NCBI GenBank assembly: GCA_003339415.1
Contig: PDHQ01000116.1
Coordinates: 38,435-102,434, forward strand
Direction: 5' to 3'
DNA: 64,000 bases
DNA from: Ophiocordyceps camponoti-saundersi (nom. inval.)
Taxonomy: Eukaryota; Ascomycota; Sordariomycetes; Hypocreales; Ophiocordycipitaceae
Positions 1 to 13,013 of the stretch are shown here, piece by piece. Every line of letters starts with the position of its first letter. Position 1 is the first letter of the stretch. The position numbers and the translations under genes are program-made. Below the pieces are notes generated by a model. It had not been told where the DNA came from. It worked only from the letters and a program-made list of their open reading frames with translations, and ran no database searches.

Positions 1-3000
1 ATTAATTTTTTTTAAACGAAAAGAAAAGGTTAGTATTATACTAAATCTTAACGATTAATTTTCTTTTATAATCTCTTAATAAATTACTAAGAAAGACTCT
101 TTAGATAACCCTAATAAACGTTTAACGCTAGATTCTTTTTTAAATTAAATAATATTATCTAACGAAACTAACCCTTATTTACCTCCTATTAATATTTTAG
201 ACTTAAGTTAACCTTATCGGTTAGGTATTTTTAAGATACCCGATATCTTAGAAATCGAAGGAGAATACGGCGTTAAAATTTATATATTAGATCCTTAATT
301 ATCTAGAAAGGTAAAATAACTTTATAATTCCTTTCCGAAACTTTAGGAAGATACTAAACTAATTAATTTACCCCCTAAGCGGTATTTAAAAATCCCCCTC
401 GTTAATAATTAGTATAAGAAGAAACTTAGTTTATATCCCTATTTACTAAATAAACCTAATTAAGATTTCCTTAATAAAAAGTATAATAATATATATTTAT
501 AAGGTAAGATAAAATAGGCGCTTAAAGCTTTACCTTTTACTAGCTTATATTTTATTATTTAAAGAAAAAGTAAACTATATATTATTAATAACTTATAAGT
601 TTTAAATAGTATAACCGTTCCTAATATATATCTAATACCTCTCCCTTAAAATATAATCTATAAGTTAGCGGGTAAAAAGGTTATTTTTACTATTAATATT
701 TAAAGCTTCTTCTATTAGTTTCTCGTTTATCTAAATTACTAAAAGCGGTTTACGATTATTTCCTACCGCGGATTAGAGAGGGCTATAATCGCTCTTATAA
801 GGTATAAAAATTCTCCTACTTATATATAAAAATTCGTCGATTATATTCTCTAACTATATAAAATATACGCTACTAGATATATTAACGATATAGTAATCTT
901 CTCCGATATTTTAAAAGATTATATTAAATATTTAATTATAGTATTTAATTTTTTTATTAATATAAATCTTTCCCTTTTTACTCCTAAATTATTCCTTTAT
1001 TACTTATTTATAGAAATATTAAAATATTATATTAATAAATTCGTACTAATAAATACTTAATCTTAGGTAAAAGCTTTATAAGATATTAAGTTCTCTAATA
1101 TTTTATAATATTTTAAGTAGTAGATTAGATTAATTAGATAAATAAGATATTTTATTCCCTATTTTATATAATAAATTAACCCTTTTTAGAAATATAAAAT
1201 AATAATATTCCGAAAAAGATAGGAAAATAAAATACCCGTTACTAAACTAAAAAGAAATACCTTTACCTTTTAGTCTAAGATTATCTTAATAAAAAAAGAA
1301 ACTAACTATTTTAATAATATTACTAATACTTTTTATAATAATACTATTTTTAGTTAGTTCTTTCCTAATTATTAACTCTTTTTATAAATCGATATTTTTT
1401 AGGAGAATAATTTTATAGCTTATCTTTTTTATATCGATAACGAGGAATCTTAGAAACTATTTTTAGCTTTACCCTGGTAATCTATTAAACCTATTTACTA
1501 TTTTAGTTATATTTTTAAACTAGCCGAAATTAAATATTAGCTAACTAAACTTAAGATCTTTTACTTAATATAAGCTTATCGTAAACTTTAAACTTATTTA
1601 ATTAGAACTTAGAAACCGAAAATTATAATTTTTATAAATTATATTACGATTTTAATAATTATAAAATAAACTTCTTTTTTTACTATTAATATAAAAAGTA
1701 ATAATTACCTTACTTTTACTTTTTAATTTTTAAATTAATATTTTTTTAAAGTTTAATATATTTTAGGTATTTTTAATATTCTCGTAAACTCTCTCTTACG
1801 CCTCCCCTTAAAAGTAATCTTAGAAAAAGGATAAGGAGAACTTAAGGATATCTAAGAAGATTATATTAACTAAAACTATATACTTATTTCCTTAAAAGCT
1901 ATTCTTAATAACGCCTTCTAATATAAGATTTCTAAAAAATATTTTTTTAATATACGATAATCTAAAATCTTAAAGTAACTTAAAAATAAAAACTTTTAGA
2001 AAGGACTCCCTTTTATCTAAGTAAATAGCTTATTATATCTTAAAAATATTAATAATTAATAATAACTTTATATTCCCGAAAATTACGCTAAAAAAATTAT
2101 TTTTAAGTATTATTTTTATAAATTTTATATTAATTAAAAATATATATAAGCTAAACTTTCCTCTAATTTTATTATTTCCTAACTAAAAAAGAAGATTAAT
2201 AATTTTATAAATAAATATAATATTTATAAATATAATTAAATTAATAAATAGCTTCTTTTTAAGAAAATAGTTCCGATTTATTCCTTAGCGATTTCTTTTT
2301 ATATAATTATAATAAATTTTATTACTAAACTCCCTCTAATCTTTTCGGAAAACTTATTTTAATCTAAACTCGAAAGAAAGTTTTATAATACCCTCCTTAC
2401 TATTACCGATAAGTTCTCGAAAATATATATTTTAACTTTTAAATATAATTATTTTTACCGCTAAAAAATAAGCTTAGTAGCTATATTATAAGCTTACTTA
2501 TTATAATTAAGGACTCTTAAAATAAATTATCTTTAATTAAAATCTAAAATTTATATTTAAACTTTAAAAAACTTTATAGTTTATTTTTAGTACTAAACTC
2601 TTAATATTAACTATATATTACCTTTAAACTAATAATTTATCTAAAAAATAAAATTAGATTATTAAAATCGCTTTTAGATTTTTCGCTACTAATTTTCCGA
2701 TAAAGCGATAAATTAACGCCCTATTAGCTTTTTAGTTTTCTTTTAATAACTCTTTCTTTTTAGTTATTAAGACTATGCTAAGTAAATTACTTACTAGATT
2801 CCGGATAAATAATAGTTTCTATTATCTAAGTAATTAAGTTTCTCCTAAATCTTAGGAAATATTAAAAAATAAGGTAGTTATTTTTATTACTTACGCTTAA
2901 GCTACGATAAAACGCTATTACGATAAGAAATATCGGAAGCTTAAGTTTAAGCTTAGCAATTAAGTTTAGCTAAAACTTAGGAAAAGATATTTTATTCTTA

Positions 3001-3480
3001 ACGGGTAAGTAATAAAGCTTTTAAAATAGTAAACTAGGCTTTTCCGCGTAATTAAATAAATTAGCTATTTAGCTTATTAATTAGATTTTAATAATTTTAT
3101 AAATATCTATCTTATTATATTAATTATATAACTCTAACTAGCTAATATTTTAGGAGAATAACTTAGCCCTAAGCTTAATATTAATAATTATAAGATTAAA
3201 TAAATCCTTAATAGTAGAAAAGTTAAAAGAGGATAAGGTATTACTTAAATAAAATATCTCGTATATTAGAAAGGATACCCGAATAATAATAATTAATAGG
3301 TAGCTAAAAAGGACTTCTAATAAAAGGAGATAATCGAAGAATTTAAGAGAGAAAAGGATAAGTTAAAAGCCCGGCTAGATATTACTAGGAAAAAACGTAT
3401 AAATATTTTTAAAAAATACTAGCTATTAGAATAAGGTAAATAAGTTACTTAGTAACGAACGCGTGAAATTTTTAGGAAAT
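1..3480 (+). mobile_element. Ty3/Gypsy pol relic, RIP-mutated, truncated by the window start
   Basis: Reading through RIP-type stops, the plus strand shows the standard fungal Gypsy pol order. Reverse transcriptase is at about 250-1150, with remnants resembling HRGxE, YKNSP and the YIDDIVIFSD active-site block (DD seen as ND). RNase H is at about 1370-1700. Integrase is at about 2050-2760, with a TDKFSK-like stretch. A chromodomain-like end at about 3190-3320 resembles YLVHWKGYP. No frame is open and ATG is nearly absent. The left LTR lies outside the window and no matching right LTR was recognised. Confidence 0.8.
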
Positions 3481-3740
3481 AATAAACTTAATATATTACC
3501 GTTTATACTAGATTTCCTTTTATTTTCCTACCTTTCTCTCTCTTACTTTTTCTTTTTTTTATTTATCTTTTATTATCCCTATTTATATTTTTTATCTTTA
3601 TTATATCTTTCCTATATATTATATTTATTCCCCTTATAGTTATTTCCTTTTATTCTCTAATTTTATTTATTTTTTTTCTTATTTTTCCTTTTTTTATACT
3701 TAAGATTAATCTACCTTATAGTAATCCTTATCGTTCCCGC
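3481..3740 (+). other. Pyrimidine-rich stretch after the Gypsy pol relic
   Basis: About 200 bases from 3510 that are mostly T and C on the plus strand with scattered A. It could be part of an LTR or a leader of the next element. No repeat partner was found in the window. Confidence 0.35.
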
Positions 3741-5370
3741 GATAAGATATACTATAAGTTATTTTATAAATAATTAATTTATACTCCCCCTATACTTATT
3801 TTTAAAAGCTTTAAGAGAGCTATTTAGCTATTTAGAAACCTTGTAAAACTTTAGTATTTATTTAAATCGCTCGCTTATAAATTTAATAACTAGAAATTAA
3901 ATAACTATATAACTTTTATCGCCTAAAAATAGGTATTATAAGAAAAGGGATATAATTTATTATTTAGTAAATTAGATAATCGTATTTATTATATTAATAG
4001 GAAAATAAAGAGATAAGCTAATAAAGAACGATTTCCTAATAATAAGGATTATAATTCTAAGTATTTACTTTTAGATAACGAATATTTTAGCTTTAATAAC
4101 TCCTTACCTAAAATTTCTAAAGTTATAGCGCTTAAATATTTTACTTAATAAACTACTATAATATCTTTTTTTACCGCTAGCTTTACCTCTAAAATACTAG
4201 CCCCCTTAATAAGAAACTATAACCGCCCTCCGCTATTATATTCCCTCGCTAATATTAAAGGAAATATCTTTCCGTAATTAAACTAACTTAGAAAAAATTA
4301 TTATAATATATATATATTATTAGAAATTATAAAAAATTATATTAAGGGCCTAGTTAGCGGGTAAATTTACTAAGACTCCGAAAAATTAGAGGAGATTAAA
4401 AAGATCTTAGCTATTATCTCTTATATTAACTACCTTAAAAAAATAGAAAAAATAATATTAGTAGCTATAGAAAAGGAGATTAAAGTTAAGGAAGTAACTC
4501 CTATTTTTAGTAAATCCCTAGCGAGGCGATCTATTACTCCTCCTCCTTTTACTTAATAAAGCGTTCTTAGAACCCCTAATAGATAAACTTATTCCGCCTC
4601 TTAGTAACCCGTAACTCCCGTAACTATTTTTAAAATTACTATTTAATTTTAAAAAATTCTAAAAGCTAAAAATATTAAAAAGGCTAATAATAACTTTTTA
4701 GTAATTTATTATAATAATCTAATTTAAGTTATTAAATACTCGCCTACTTTCTTTATAATATATTATAATAAGTAAGCTTTAATATTATAAGATATAAATA
4801 TTACTCTAATTTAAGTAATATATTTTAATAAGTACTTTACTAAATATAATATTTCCCTTAGCTTAAATTATATAGCGAAAATATTTAATATTAGTAATAA
4901 ATAAGTTATCGATTTCCCTATTTTTATACCTATTTTACTTAATACTCCTGCTCTTAAGAATATATTAATCGATATTAATAAGGTTATTATATTTATTAAT
5001 AAGAAATCCGCGCTTAATAATTTAAGGAAAATTCTAAAATTTTACGAAAGAAACTATTAAGACTTATATATTTATATAAGAGAATAAATATATCTACCTA
5101 GCGAAAATATTATTACGCTATTACTAGCTATTACTATTAATTATATACTTTTATCGGCTTAAAGCGATATTATTAAAACTAAAATAACCCTAAAGTTTAA
5201 TAATATTCCGGTTTTTAATATCCTAAATTTAGTTAAAATAGCTCCTAATAATATTACGAAAAAGCTATATAGTTAGATAAGCTAACTAGTTAAACCCTCT
5301 AATAATACTAAATATATTATAACTATTAAACCTATTAATACTAACTTTTTTATTAATATAATAATAAACT
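3741..5370 (+). mobile_element. Unidentified RIP-mutated coding relic
   Basis: One plus-strand frame runs for long stretches interrupted mainly by TAA/TAG, the pattern left when CAA, CAG or TGG codons are hit by RIP. The hypothetical product is rich in Ile, Asn, Lys and Leu because of the mutation and I cannot assign a family. It is probably transposon-derived, since RIP acts on repeats. Confidence 0.35.
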
Positions 5371-5560
5371 AAGGCACTTCTTAGCTTTTTATATAGTATC
5401 GGCACGAACTGTAGTAGAGAAATACGTTAAACGCACTTTATACTAAGAGCACGCGTTACACCGTTTAACTATTAATACGTAACGGTCTTTATATCTATTT
5501 TACTATTAATAAGTAATAGATCTCTAAGTTATTTAACTATTAATAAGTAATAACTATTAT
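5371..5560. repeat. Less-mutated patch with ACTATTAATAAGTAAT repeats
   Basis: From 5371 to about 5470 several CpA and TpG survive (GGCACTTC, GGCACGAACTGTAG, GAGCACGCGTTACACC), unlike the flanks. It is followed by near-copies of ACTATTAATAAGTAATA at about 5479, 5509 and 5540. It may be the edge of an LTR, but no partner copy was found. Confidence 0.4.
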
Positions 5561-6344
5561 ATTTACTAAGCCTAAGTAAGAACCTTATAAATTAATATAC
5601 TTTTAGTATCGTTTTTTAATATTTTTATAATATAGTATTAGTTATATATTATTTATCTTATACTCTATACGCTATAAATAGAGAAAGAATATTAGCTATA
5701 ATAACTAGCTATATAAAGCTTATTTATTATAGACTACTTATAATATACGCTTAAGAATAAGCATAACTATCCGTAATATAGTTAACCTTACTATTATTTA
5801 TAATATCTTAAACGCCTCTGTTTTTATAAAGTATACTATACTTAAAGTTATAAACTATATCTTTTACGCTAATTATAGTAAAATTATCTATATTCGCTTT
5901 TATCTTATTATAAACGCTAGTTTATATAATAAGGATAGTAAAATATTTTCCTTTATTTTATTTTTTTAGTTTATATATTACGTTATATCCTTATTATTCC
6001 TATTTTTCTTTCGCTATATTACGATACTTTTTACCGTAACGTATATTCTTTCGTATATATTTAATATATATTATAATTCTCTTTTATTATTTTTATTTTA
6101 TTTTTTTATTTCTTTCCTATATTATATAGATTAATTTAGTTCTTTATACGTAGATCCCCGATAATATTTCTTAATTTATAAATAAATATAATTATTAAAG
6201 TTAATATAGAAAAAGCTTTTAAGTATAATAATAATTTCTAAAATAAATTAGAAAGTTAATAAGGCTATTAAAATTCTTTTCCGGCCTAGGGAGTTAATAT
6301 AGAACGTATAATAATACCCTTATAAATCGCCTAACCTCTTATAA
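5561..6344. other. RIP-mutated AT-rich DNA, nothing recognised
   Basis: Dense TpA with no coding frame, terminal repeats or RNA gene. Presumably decayed transposon. Confidence 0.4.
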
Positions 6345-6665
6345 TATTTCCCTAAGATTTCTTAGGATTTCCCGCTTTAAGATTTTACTTAGATTTCCCT
6401 TAGAAACTTTATTACTTTTACGCTTAGGAAATTATTAGGATTTCCTCTTAGGATTTCTCTATAATAACTTTTAAGATTTTACTAAGATTTCTAATAAGAT
6501 CTAATATTAAAATATACTTTTAGAAATCTTCGGATTTTATTAGGAAATCCCCGTATATTAGGAAATTACCGTATATTAGGAAATCTCTATTTTACTAATA
6601 TACTCGGAAATTATAGTAAAATCCTCTTAGGTAAATATTTTTAGGATTATATTAGGAAATCTTCC
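6345..6665. repeat. Cluster of GATTTCCTA / TAGGAAATC motifs in both orientations
   Basis: Roughly 320 bases in which variants of AAGATTTC, GGATTTCC and their complement TAGGAAATC recur every 15-40 bases (for example near 6357, 6367, 6428, 6448, 6551, 6570 and 6650). Spacing is irregular, so this is not a simple tandem satellite. A weaker version of the theme (ACTAAGATTTTACT) appears near 18230-18315. Confidence 0.5.
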
Positions 6666-7333
6666 TTAAGCTCCTAGCTATATAATTAGCTTAATATTCC
6701 TTTAAGTAGTAATTTAAATTTTTTTATAGTTACTATTTTAATTCTTAAAAGACTTTTACCTATACTTATACCTTTTATAGTAGCTATTCTATAATCTTAC
6801 GATCGGTAGCTAGCCTATCTCCCTTTCCTATATATTATATCTAGTAGCTAGCTTAGTATATATAACTACTAGTAGATTATATATATAAGCGTATATTAGT
6901 ATTACTATAAGCGCGGAGTTTATAAAATATATTAAAAAGCTAATTTTAGCGGATTACTTTATAACCCCGCGTTTAGGGCTATTCTTTTAGCGAAATTAAA
7001 CTTTAAGAAGTAAAAAGTATTAAATTCTTATAATATTATAGCGTTAAGTATAAATAAAGACTTTAATTATTTAAAGTTATAAAAAAGTTAAATACTTAGT
7101 TTTATTAGCTTAAAACTTAACTAATATTATTATAATATATAATAATTATTATAAATCCTTTACTTAGCTAAAAAACGCTTTTTATTAAATTAGAAAATAT
7201 TAATAATATATTAAAATAAAAAGTAAATTAAATCTTTAAATTTTATATTATAAAATAATATTATTAGTTAAAATACTATATTTATTAATATAGCTATAAT
7301 TTAAATAAAATATAGTATTTTATTAAAAATTTT
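6666..7333. other. RIP-mutated AT-rich DNA, nothing recognised
   Basis: No frame or repeat partner recognised. It ends at the 14-bp motif that flanks YX copy 1. Confidence 0.4.
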
Positions 7334-7347
7334 TAATATATATTAAT

Positions 7348-8060
7348 TATTAACTTTTATATATTTTACGGATCCCGCGCTTAAAGTAACGTAAATATAA
7401 ACTTTTTATTTTTATATTATAAGCGGACTCCGCTCTTTCCGTTACTTTATAGTAATAGCTTTAAGCTACGCTTAAAGCGACTCCGAGGGGGAGGGTAACG
7501 CTATATAAATCGATTATAACCGCGAAAATTTTTTACCTAAAATATAGCTTTACTTTAAATTATAGTAAACTTAAACCTAAGAGTTTATTATACTTTTTAC
7601 TTTATTAAAAGCTAAGGCGAGTATTAATAAGATTATTTTAGGAAACGCTTTAATCTCCGTATAGGTAATTATCGAATAAGTAGCGGAGTCTAAAAAGGTC
7701 CGGGGAGGCGCCCCCCTTACTCTAACTTTATTAATTAGTAATATTTCCTTAGCTATTATAGCCGTAATTTCCTTTTTTTTCTATAGCTCTAAGGGGAGTA
7801 AAACTCCTCTAATATAAGCTATAGTTATAGCTAAAGCGCTAAAGAAAATTATTAAAAAATAGGTTTCTAAGTAATATAAGCGTTAGCTTATAATTCGCTT
7901 TAATTTTATTATTACTCCGCTTTAAGTTTAAGGCTTTAAGGTAATTATAATAAATATTAACTATAAACTTTATAAGTAAAGCTAAGCTTTTATTATAAGG
8001 AAATTACTTAGCGGTAATATTATAGTAATATTTTAAGATATTATTTATAAGCTTTAATTT
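7348..8060 (+). mobile_element. YX element copy 1, 5' part
   Basis: First 713 bases of a gag-only non-LTR element. It starts at TATTAACTTTTATATATTTT, matches 58910-59620 in direct orientation and 13013 downwards in inverted orientation, and is interrupted by a LINE at the 15-bp site 8061-8075. The 14-bp motif TAATATATATTAAT just before it (7334-7347) recurs just after the 3' part (17878-17891), so it is probably the target-site duplication. The sequence is fully RIP-mutated. The frame near 7900-8055 resembles the gag (ORF1) of Tad-type LINEs. Confidence 0.75.
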
Positions 8061-8075
8061 AATCTAAGGTAGCTT
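8061..8075 (+). repeat. 15-bp target-site duplication of the nested LINE (left)
   Basis: AATCTAAGGTAGCTT occurs here and at 16721-16735, exactly flanking the LINE. The uninterrupted YX copies at 11122-13013 and 58910-60773 have a single mutated version of this site, which supports the reading as insertion rather than deletion. Confidence 0.85.
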
Positions 8076-11000
8076 AAAAACTTAAAATAAAAATACGAAA
8101 ACGGGATAGGACTTATTACTTAATCTTTCGCTTTTTACTATATATTTATTACTAAAAAGGAGTTAATAGCGCCCGCGGCGGCTTTAGCTAGGGCCTAAGG
8201 GGCAGGCAACGCGCCTATAATCGTAGATAAGGGTGCGCGGGGACTAAGATAGTCCCTATAGCACCCCTAATCTAGCTAAGGATAATATAATAGTAGCGCT
8301 AAAATAGGAGGAGAAGCGGAGCAGGTATAGGACTTTTATAATAGCGATATAAAGGAAGCTTATAATAAACTAGCCGCGGTAATACTTACCGTAGCGTTCT
8401 CCGACGCTTAAAATATTATAGTAGCTTTTAAAGCTAAACTCTATAAGAAATTTATAACCCCCTTAGATTAAAACGTTACCCGACTTTTACCTAAAATTAC
8501 TAAGTTAATCGAGAAGATAGTTACTTAAGCTATATAAAAGGTACTCTTATAAACTATTAGCCCTAATACTAGTTTAACTTAGCTATTATAAGCTTCTATA
8601 GCGGTTACTAGTAATATAGTAGTTAAACTTATCCCTAATCGCTCCGATAAAGAAGTTACTATATTTATAAAAAATATTATAATTAATATAGATACCTTAT
8701 AGCTAACCTTATAAAAAATTATATAAGCTGCGAATATAGCTTTAAAGTGCGAGGCTATATTAGCTATAAGACGACTCCTTAGTAAAAATATAATAGTTAT
8801 ATTTTACCCGGAATATAAGAGATAAGTAAGCTTAGTTAAGTAAATCCCTATTATTTTCGGTAAGGGGGCGGTTTATAGCTAGAAAACCTTCTTTATTATA
8901 GCGAAGAGAGTATAGGTAAGGGCCGCTTATAGCGACTAAGATATACTTTTATAGTAAATTAAAAAGTATAATAAGGTTAATATCGCCTAAGTTCGAGCGC
9001 TCCGGCCCCGTAATAAGGGAGCTACGTATATTTATATTATCTTAGGAATTACTAATATAACGGACGCTAATAAACTTATATAAAATAGCTTAATTATAAA
9101 TATAAAAATCTCCTATATAGAAGTTTATAATAACGCGGTATAACCTTAATAGTGCTACTAATATTACTAATATAAGTATATAGCGAAATATTATTAAAAA
9201 TAGCTACGTTATAGAATATATATAGCTATAGCGTACCCGGAAAAGGAGAGCGTATATCTAGCCCTCGCTAAGATTAGTATTAAGAACTATATCCTATATA
9301 AGGGGAACTACGCCTTATAATCCTAAAACTACCTTACCGCGAAAATATATTAAGACTAAATATATAGTAATTACGTATACTAACTTTATAAGTTTTAGGA
9401 TTACTCCTAGCTAACCTAATCTTAGACTAGTAACGGCTTTACTAAAGTTTAGTCCCGGAAGCGGTTACGCGCGGCCCTTATATAGTCGTAAGCTATACTC
9501 CGCTTTAATATAAATAATAAGCCCGCCCCGGCACTAAAAAGGGGCCGAGGTGGGAGCAGCGCTACCTCTAGATCCTATAGCGGATAGGGTAGTAGCAAAG
9601 CTTAGGGAACCTATCCTCCTTTTCCTACCCTTTCCTCCTTTATTATACCCTCCTCCGCCCCCTTCCTTACCCCTCTTTCCGCCCTTTCCTCTACCCCGAT
9701 ATAATCGTAAACTTTTACCTCCCCTATTTTTAATAAAAATTAAGACCCTTTTTTAGAATATATAAAAGCGTAACTATCTTATCTATACCGCGCTTTATAG
9801 CTTTATTAGCTATAATCTTATTTATTTATAGGAATTATAACGTGATTAATTTAGACGCCCTCTACTTCTTAATATTTTACTATATAAACTTATAAACTTT
9901 AGTAACTAAGCGATTTTTTATATTTATAAATAACTAAATTCCTTTTTTTAGATACTTTTTACCGTACCCGATATAGCTTCTATCCTCTTCTATATTATAC
10001 CCTTATTATAAATTATATTTATTTACTTACCTTTATTAGTAATCTAGTCTAGCCCCCTCTTATAATATAACCTTCTTTACCTTAACCTAACCCTAATAGC
10101 TACCTTTTTATATAGCGACTTTAACCTTTACTACCCCTTATAAGATTATTACGAAAAGTCCTTCTTTAAAATAGCTAACTTCCTCGATCTCGCGACTAGC
10201 CTCCGTCTTAGACTTATTACGCTTTCGGGCGAAGTTACCTAGGAAATATATAATAAATAAACTAATATTATTAACTTAGCTTAGGCTACGCTAAACTACT
10301 AAGCGATATATTAAGAAAATAACCTCGACCTTATTAGCTCCGATTATATTTTATAAGTTATTTACGTAAATATTAACCTCCGCTCTAATATTATATTAAC
10401 TAAGATTTAGCGCTCCTTTTACCTAAATATACTTATAGCTAAAGTATAGAATTAACTTAAGCTTAAACTATACCGCGCTTTTATACCTAAAAACTTAAAA
10501 GAAGTAGTTACTTTACTATATAAATAGCTAGAAATAATAGTAAAGATTATAATATTATTATATATCTATATATACTTTATAATATAAAACTAGTAGAATT
10601 AGGCGACGGCGGCTATTATAGCGGCTGCTAAGCGGGCCCGAAGGTATTAGAGAGCTAATTTTACTAACTCTTACTAATAAGATTATTAGAAAGTAACGAA
10701 AGTATAAAAGTCCGCGATTAGCGCGGCCCGCCGCGGAGCCTAGCGCGATTTTCTTAATAGTATCTTAATAAACTTAGTAATATTTTAGATAATAGAATAT
10801 TAAGCCTAGCTTTAGAGCTAGGCCCCGCTAAAGCTTATATATATACTAACGCTATAGAAAAGCCCCGACTTAAACTTAATATCTACCTTCTTAGATAAAG
10901 CGATCTTACTTAGCTAGTAATTCTTCCCTATTCTTACCGCCTTAGCCCCTCCTTTTACCTTAGATAAACCTTTCCCTCTTTTTTATATTAAATATTTAAT

Positions 11001-11104
11001 TATTACTAACGATATTTACTTTACTTTTTTCTTAATCGCTTTATAGAAATCCGCTAGCCCTAATAAGATTTTAGTTAAGTTCCTAAAAAGATATAAACCC
11101 CCCC
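8076..11104 (+). mobile_element. Tad-like LINE (L1), 5' half: ORF1 and endonuclease
   Basis: 5' half of a non-LTR retrotransposon of about 6.74 kb once its own insertion is removed. The ORF1 (gag) relic spans roughly 8300-9560. The ORF2 endonuclease relic (about 9830-10500) resembles the GDFNxHHPxW block of exonuclease/endonuclease/phosphatase domains. The linker and the start of the reverse transcriptase reach 11104. It is broken by YX copy 2 at the 17-bp motif 11105-11121. RIP stops occur throughout. Bits near 8200-8270 and 9545-9570 keep TpG/CpA. Confidence 0.8.
8231..8266 (+). other. GC-rich two-step hairpin in the LINE 5' region
   Basis: GGGTGC (8231-8236) pairs with GCACCC (8261-8266), and inside it GGGACTA (8239-8245) pairs with TAGTCCC (8250-8256) around an AAGA-type loop. 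All arms are perfect although surrounding DNA is RIP-mutated, and TG/CA inside the arms is intact. It may be a structured part of the LINE RNA; function is unknown. Confidence 0.5.
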
Positions 11105-11121
11105 TTATCTAAGTTTTCTAA
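11105..11121 (+). repeat. 17-bp target-site duplication of YX copy 2 (left)
   Basis: TTATCTAAGTTTTCTAA is present here and at 13014-13030, flanking the inverted YX insertion. A variable-length duplication of this size is typical of target-primed reverse transcription. Confidence 0.85.
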
Positions 11122-13013
11122 ATTAAATTAGATTAATTAGAATATATATTAATAATAATAATATTCGTACGCTAGTATGCCTAATTTAGCTTAGAACTAT
11201 CCTATATATATTCTAAGGGTAGGAAAAACCGGAAAACTTAGAGTAAAACCCTCCTTTTAAGCGTTACCTTAGTTTAGGGCCGGATTAGGTTTATACCTAG
11301 CACTCTATACCTTAGATAAGTTTAGTAATAATAAGTAATTAGGAAGCCGATATATTCTTTAGAGTAGAGTCCGCGGTAGTAAGAGTACGCGTAGTCCGGG
11401 TTTAATATAGAGTCCGTATAGCTATTTATTTTCCTAAGCGTTATTATTATTATAAACTAAATCTCCGCGCTTAATTATAATATCCTAAATAATCCGTTTA
11501 ATTAAGGCTTTATTAATATAATTAAGAAATATATAAAGGTTCTACTAGCTTATAATAGACCCCGTAATAGCTAATCCCGAAAGGCAGCTTAACTATTATA
11601 GTAAAGCTATAGATAAGTTTAGAGAGGGGGTTAGAGGCGGAGCTACTATATTCGCTTTTTAGCGTTTCCGCCCCGGCTACTACTAAACTCTAATCGGCGC
11701 CGGAGGGGGAGGAGGGGCGGTATATATAGAGTTCCGATCCGTAAATCTCCGGGGTTAGGAAATATAAATATCCTTCGCCCGGTCCTACGCCGCTCTTATC
11801 TTAAAGTAAAGTTAACTTTACCTAAGGTAAGTCCCCTAATAGAGAGGGTAATAGTGCGGTTTTTTTCTATAAGCTATAAAGTAAGCTAATTTGCTTTTTA
11901 CGTATAAAGAGGCGGAGTACTAGCTATATTATAGCTTTACTATATAGTATTTAGTAATATATCTAAGCTAGTAATATTTAAAATATTACCGGGGTTAGAC
12001 TTTTAGCTTATAGGGTTCCGTATTAAAAATCTCCGCTTATATTATTATACTTTTATTATAAATCTAGTTTATATTTATTACGCTATTAATAGTAATTATA
12101 AGGAAACTCCGCTAAGTTCCTAAATAATATCTTTTTATATATAGTTATATTATTAAAACCTTATTTAAGAACTTAATTTCCTTTTAAAAGGCTTCCTTAC
12201 CGCCTTATTATAAGGCCCGCGCTAGTACCTTTTTTATAATAAGAGTATAATTTCCGCTAATTAAGCGTACCTTTTCTCCAAAAGTAATATAAAGCTATTT
12301 TAGATCGGACCGGAGCTTATAAATAATATCCCGGAATATTACCGTAACGTTACTATTAGGTAGTTTCCTTATTATAAGGGCCTAGCCTTACTCGTAAAGT
12401 TTACGGTTAATATTTATTATAATTACTTTAAGGCCTTAAACTTAAAATAAAGTAGCGATAAAGTTAAAGTAAATTATAAGCTAACGCTTATATTACTTAA
12501 GAACTTATTTTTTAATAGTTTTCTCTAGTACTCTAGCTATAACTATAGCTTATATCGGAGGAGTTCCACTCCCCTTAAAGCTATAGAAAAAAGAGGAAAC
12601 TATAGCCGTAATAGCTAAGGAAATATTACTAATTAACGGAGTCGGAGAGGGGGGGGCGCCTCCTTAAACCCTCTCGGACTCCGCTACTTATTCGATAATT
12701 ACTTATATAAAAACTAAGGCGTCTCCCGAAATAATCTTACTAATACTCGCCTTAGCTTCTAATAAGGTAAGAGGTACGGTAAACTTTTAGGTCCGAGCTT
12801 ATTATAATTCGGAGTAAAGCTATATTCCGGGTAAAAAATTTTCGCGGTCGCGATCGACCTATATAGCGTTACCCTTCCCCTTAGAGTCGTTCCGGGCGCG
12901 GCTCGAGGCTATTACTACGGGGTAATAGAAAAAGCGGAGTCCGCTTATAATATAAGAATAAGAAGTCCGTATCCGCGTCGCTTTAAGCGCGGGATCCGTA
13001 AAATATATAAAAA
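11122..13013 (-). mobile_element. YX element copy 2, full length, inverted
   Basis: 1892-bp insertion inside the LINE. On the minus strand it begins TTTTTATATATTTTACGG, carries the same blocks as copies 1 and 3 in the same order, and ends with an ATT-repeat tail at its left edge (about 11122-11170). A CCHC zinc-knuckle-like segment lies near 11950-12000 once RIP changes are allowed for. It contains no endonuclease or reverse transcriptase. It is less AT-rich than copy 3, so perhaps younger or less exposed to RIP. Confidence 0.8.

Noticed and set aside
5371..6200. Possible CRISPR-like array (repeats of ACTATTAATAAGTAAT)
   Set aside because: Only three diverged copies with unequal spacing, in a eukaryotic transposon setting.
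9550..9756. 68-codon open frame rich in Pro and Leu
   Set aside because: Lies inside the RIP-mutated LINE, starts with GTG rather than ATG, has low complexity and no splice or promoter context. Most likely a chance opening in C/T-rich sequence.
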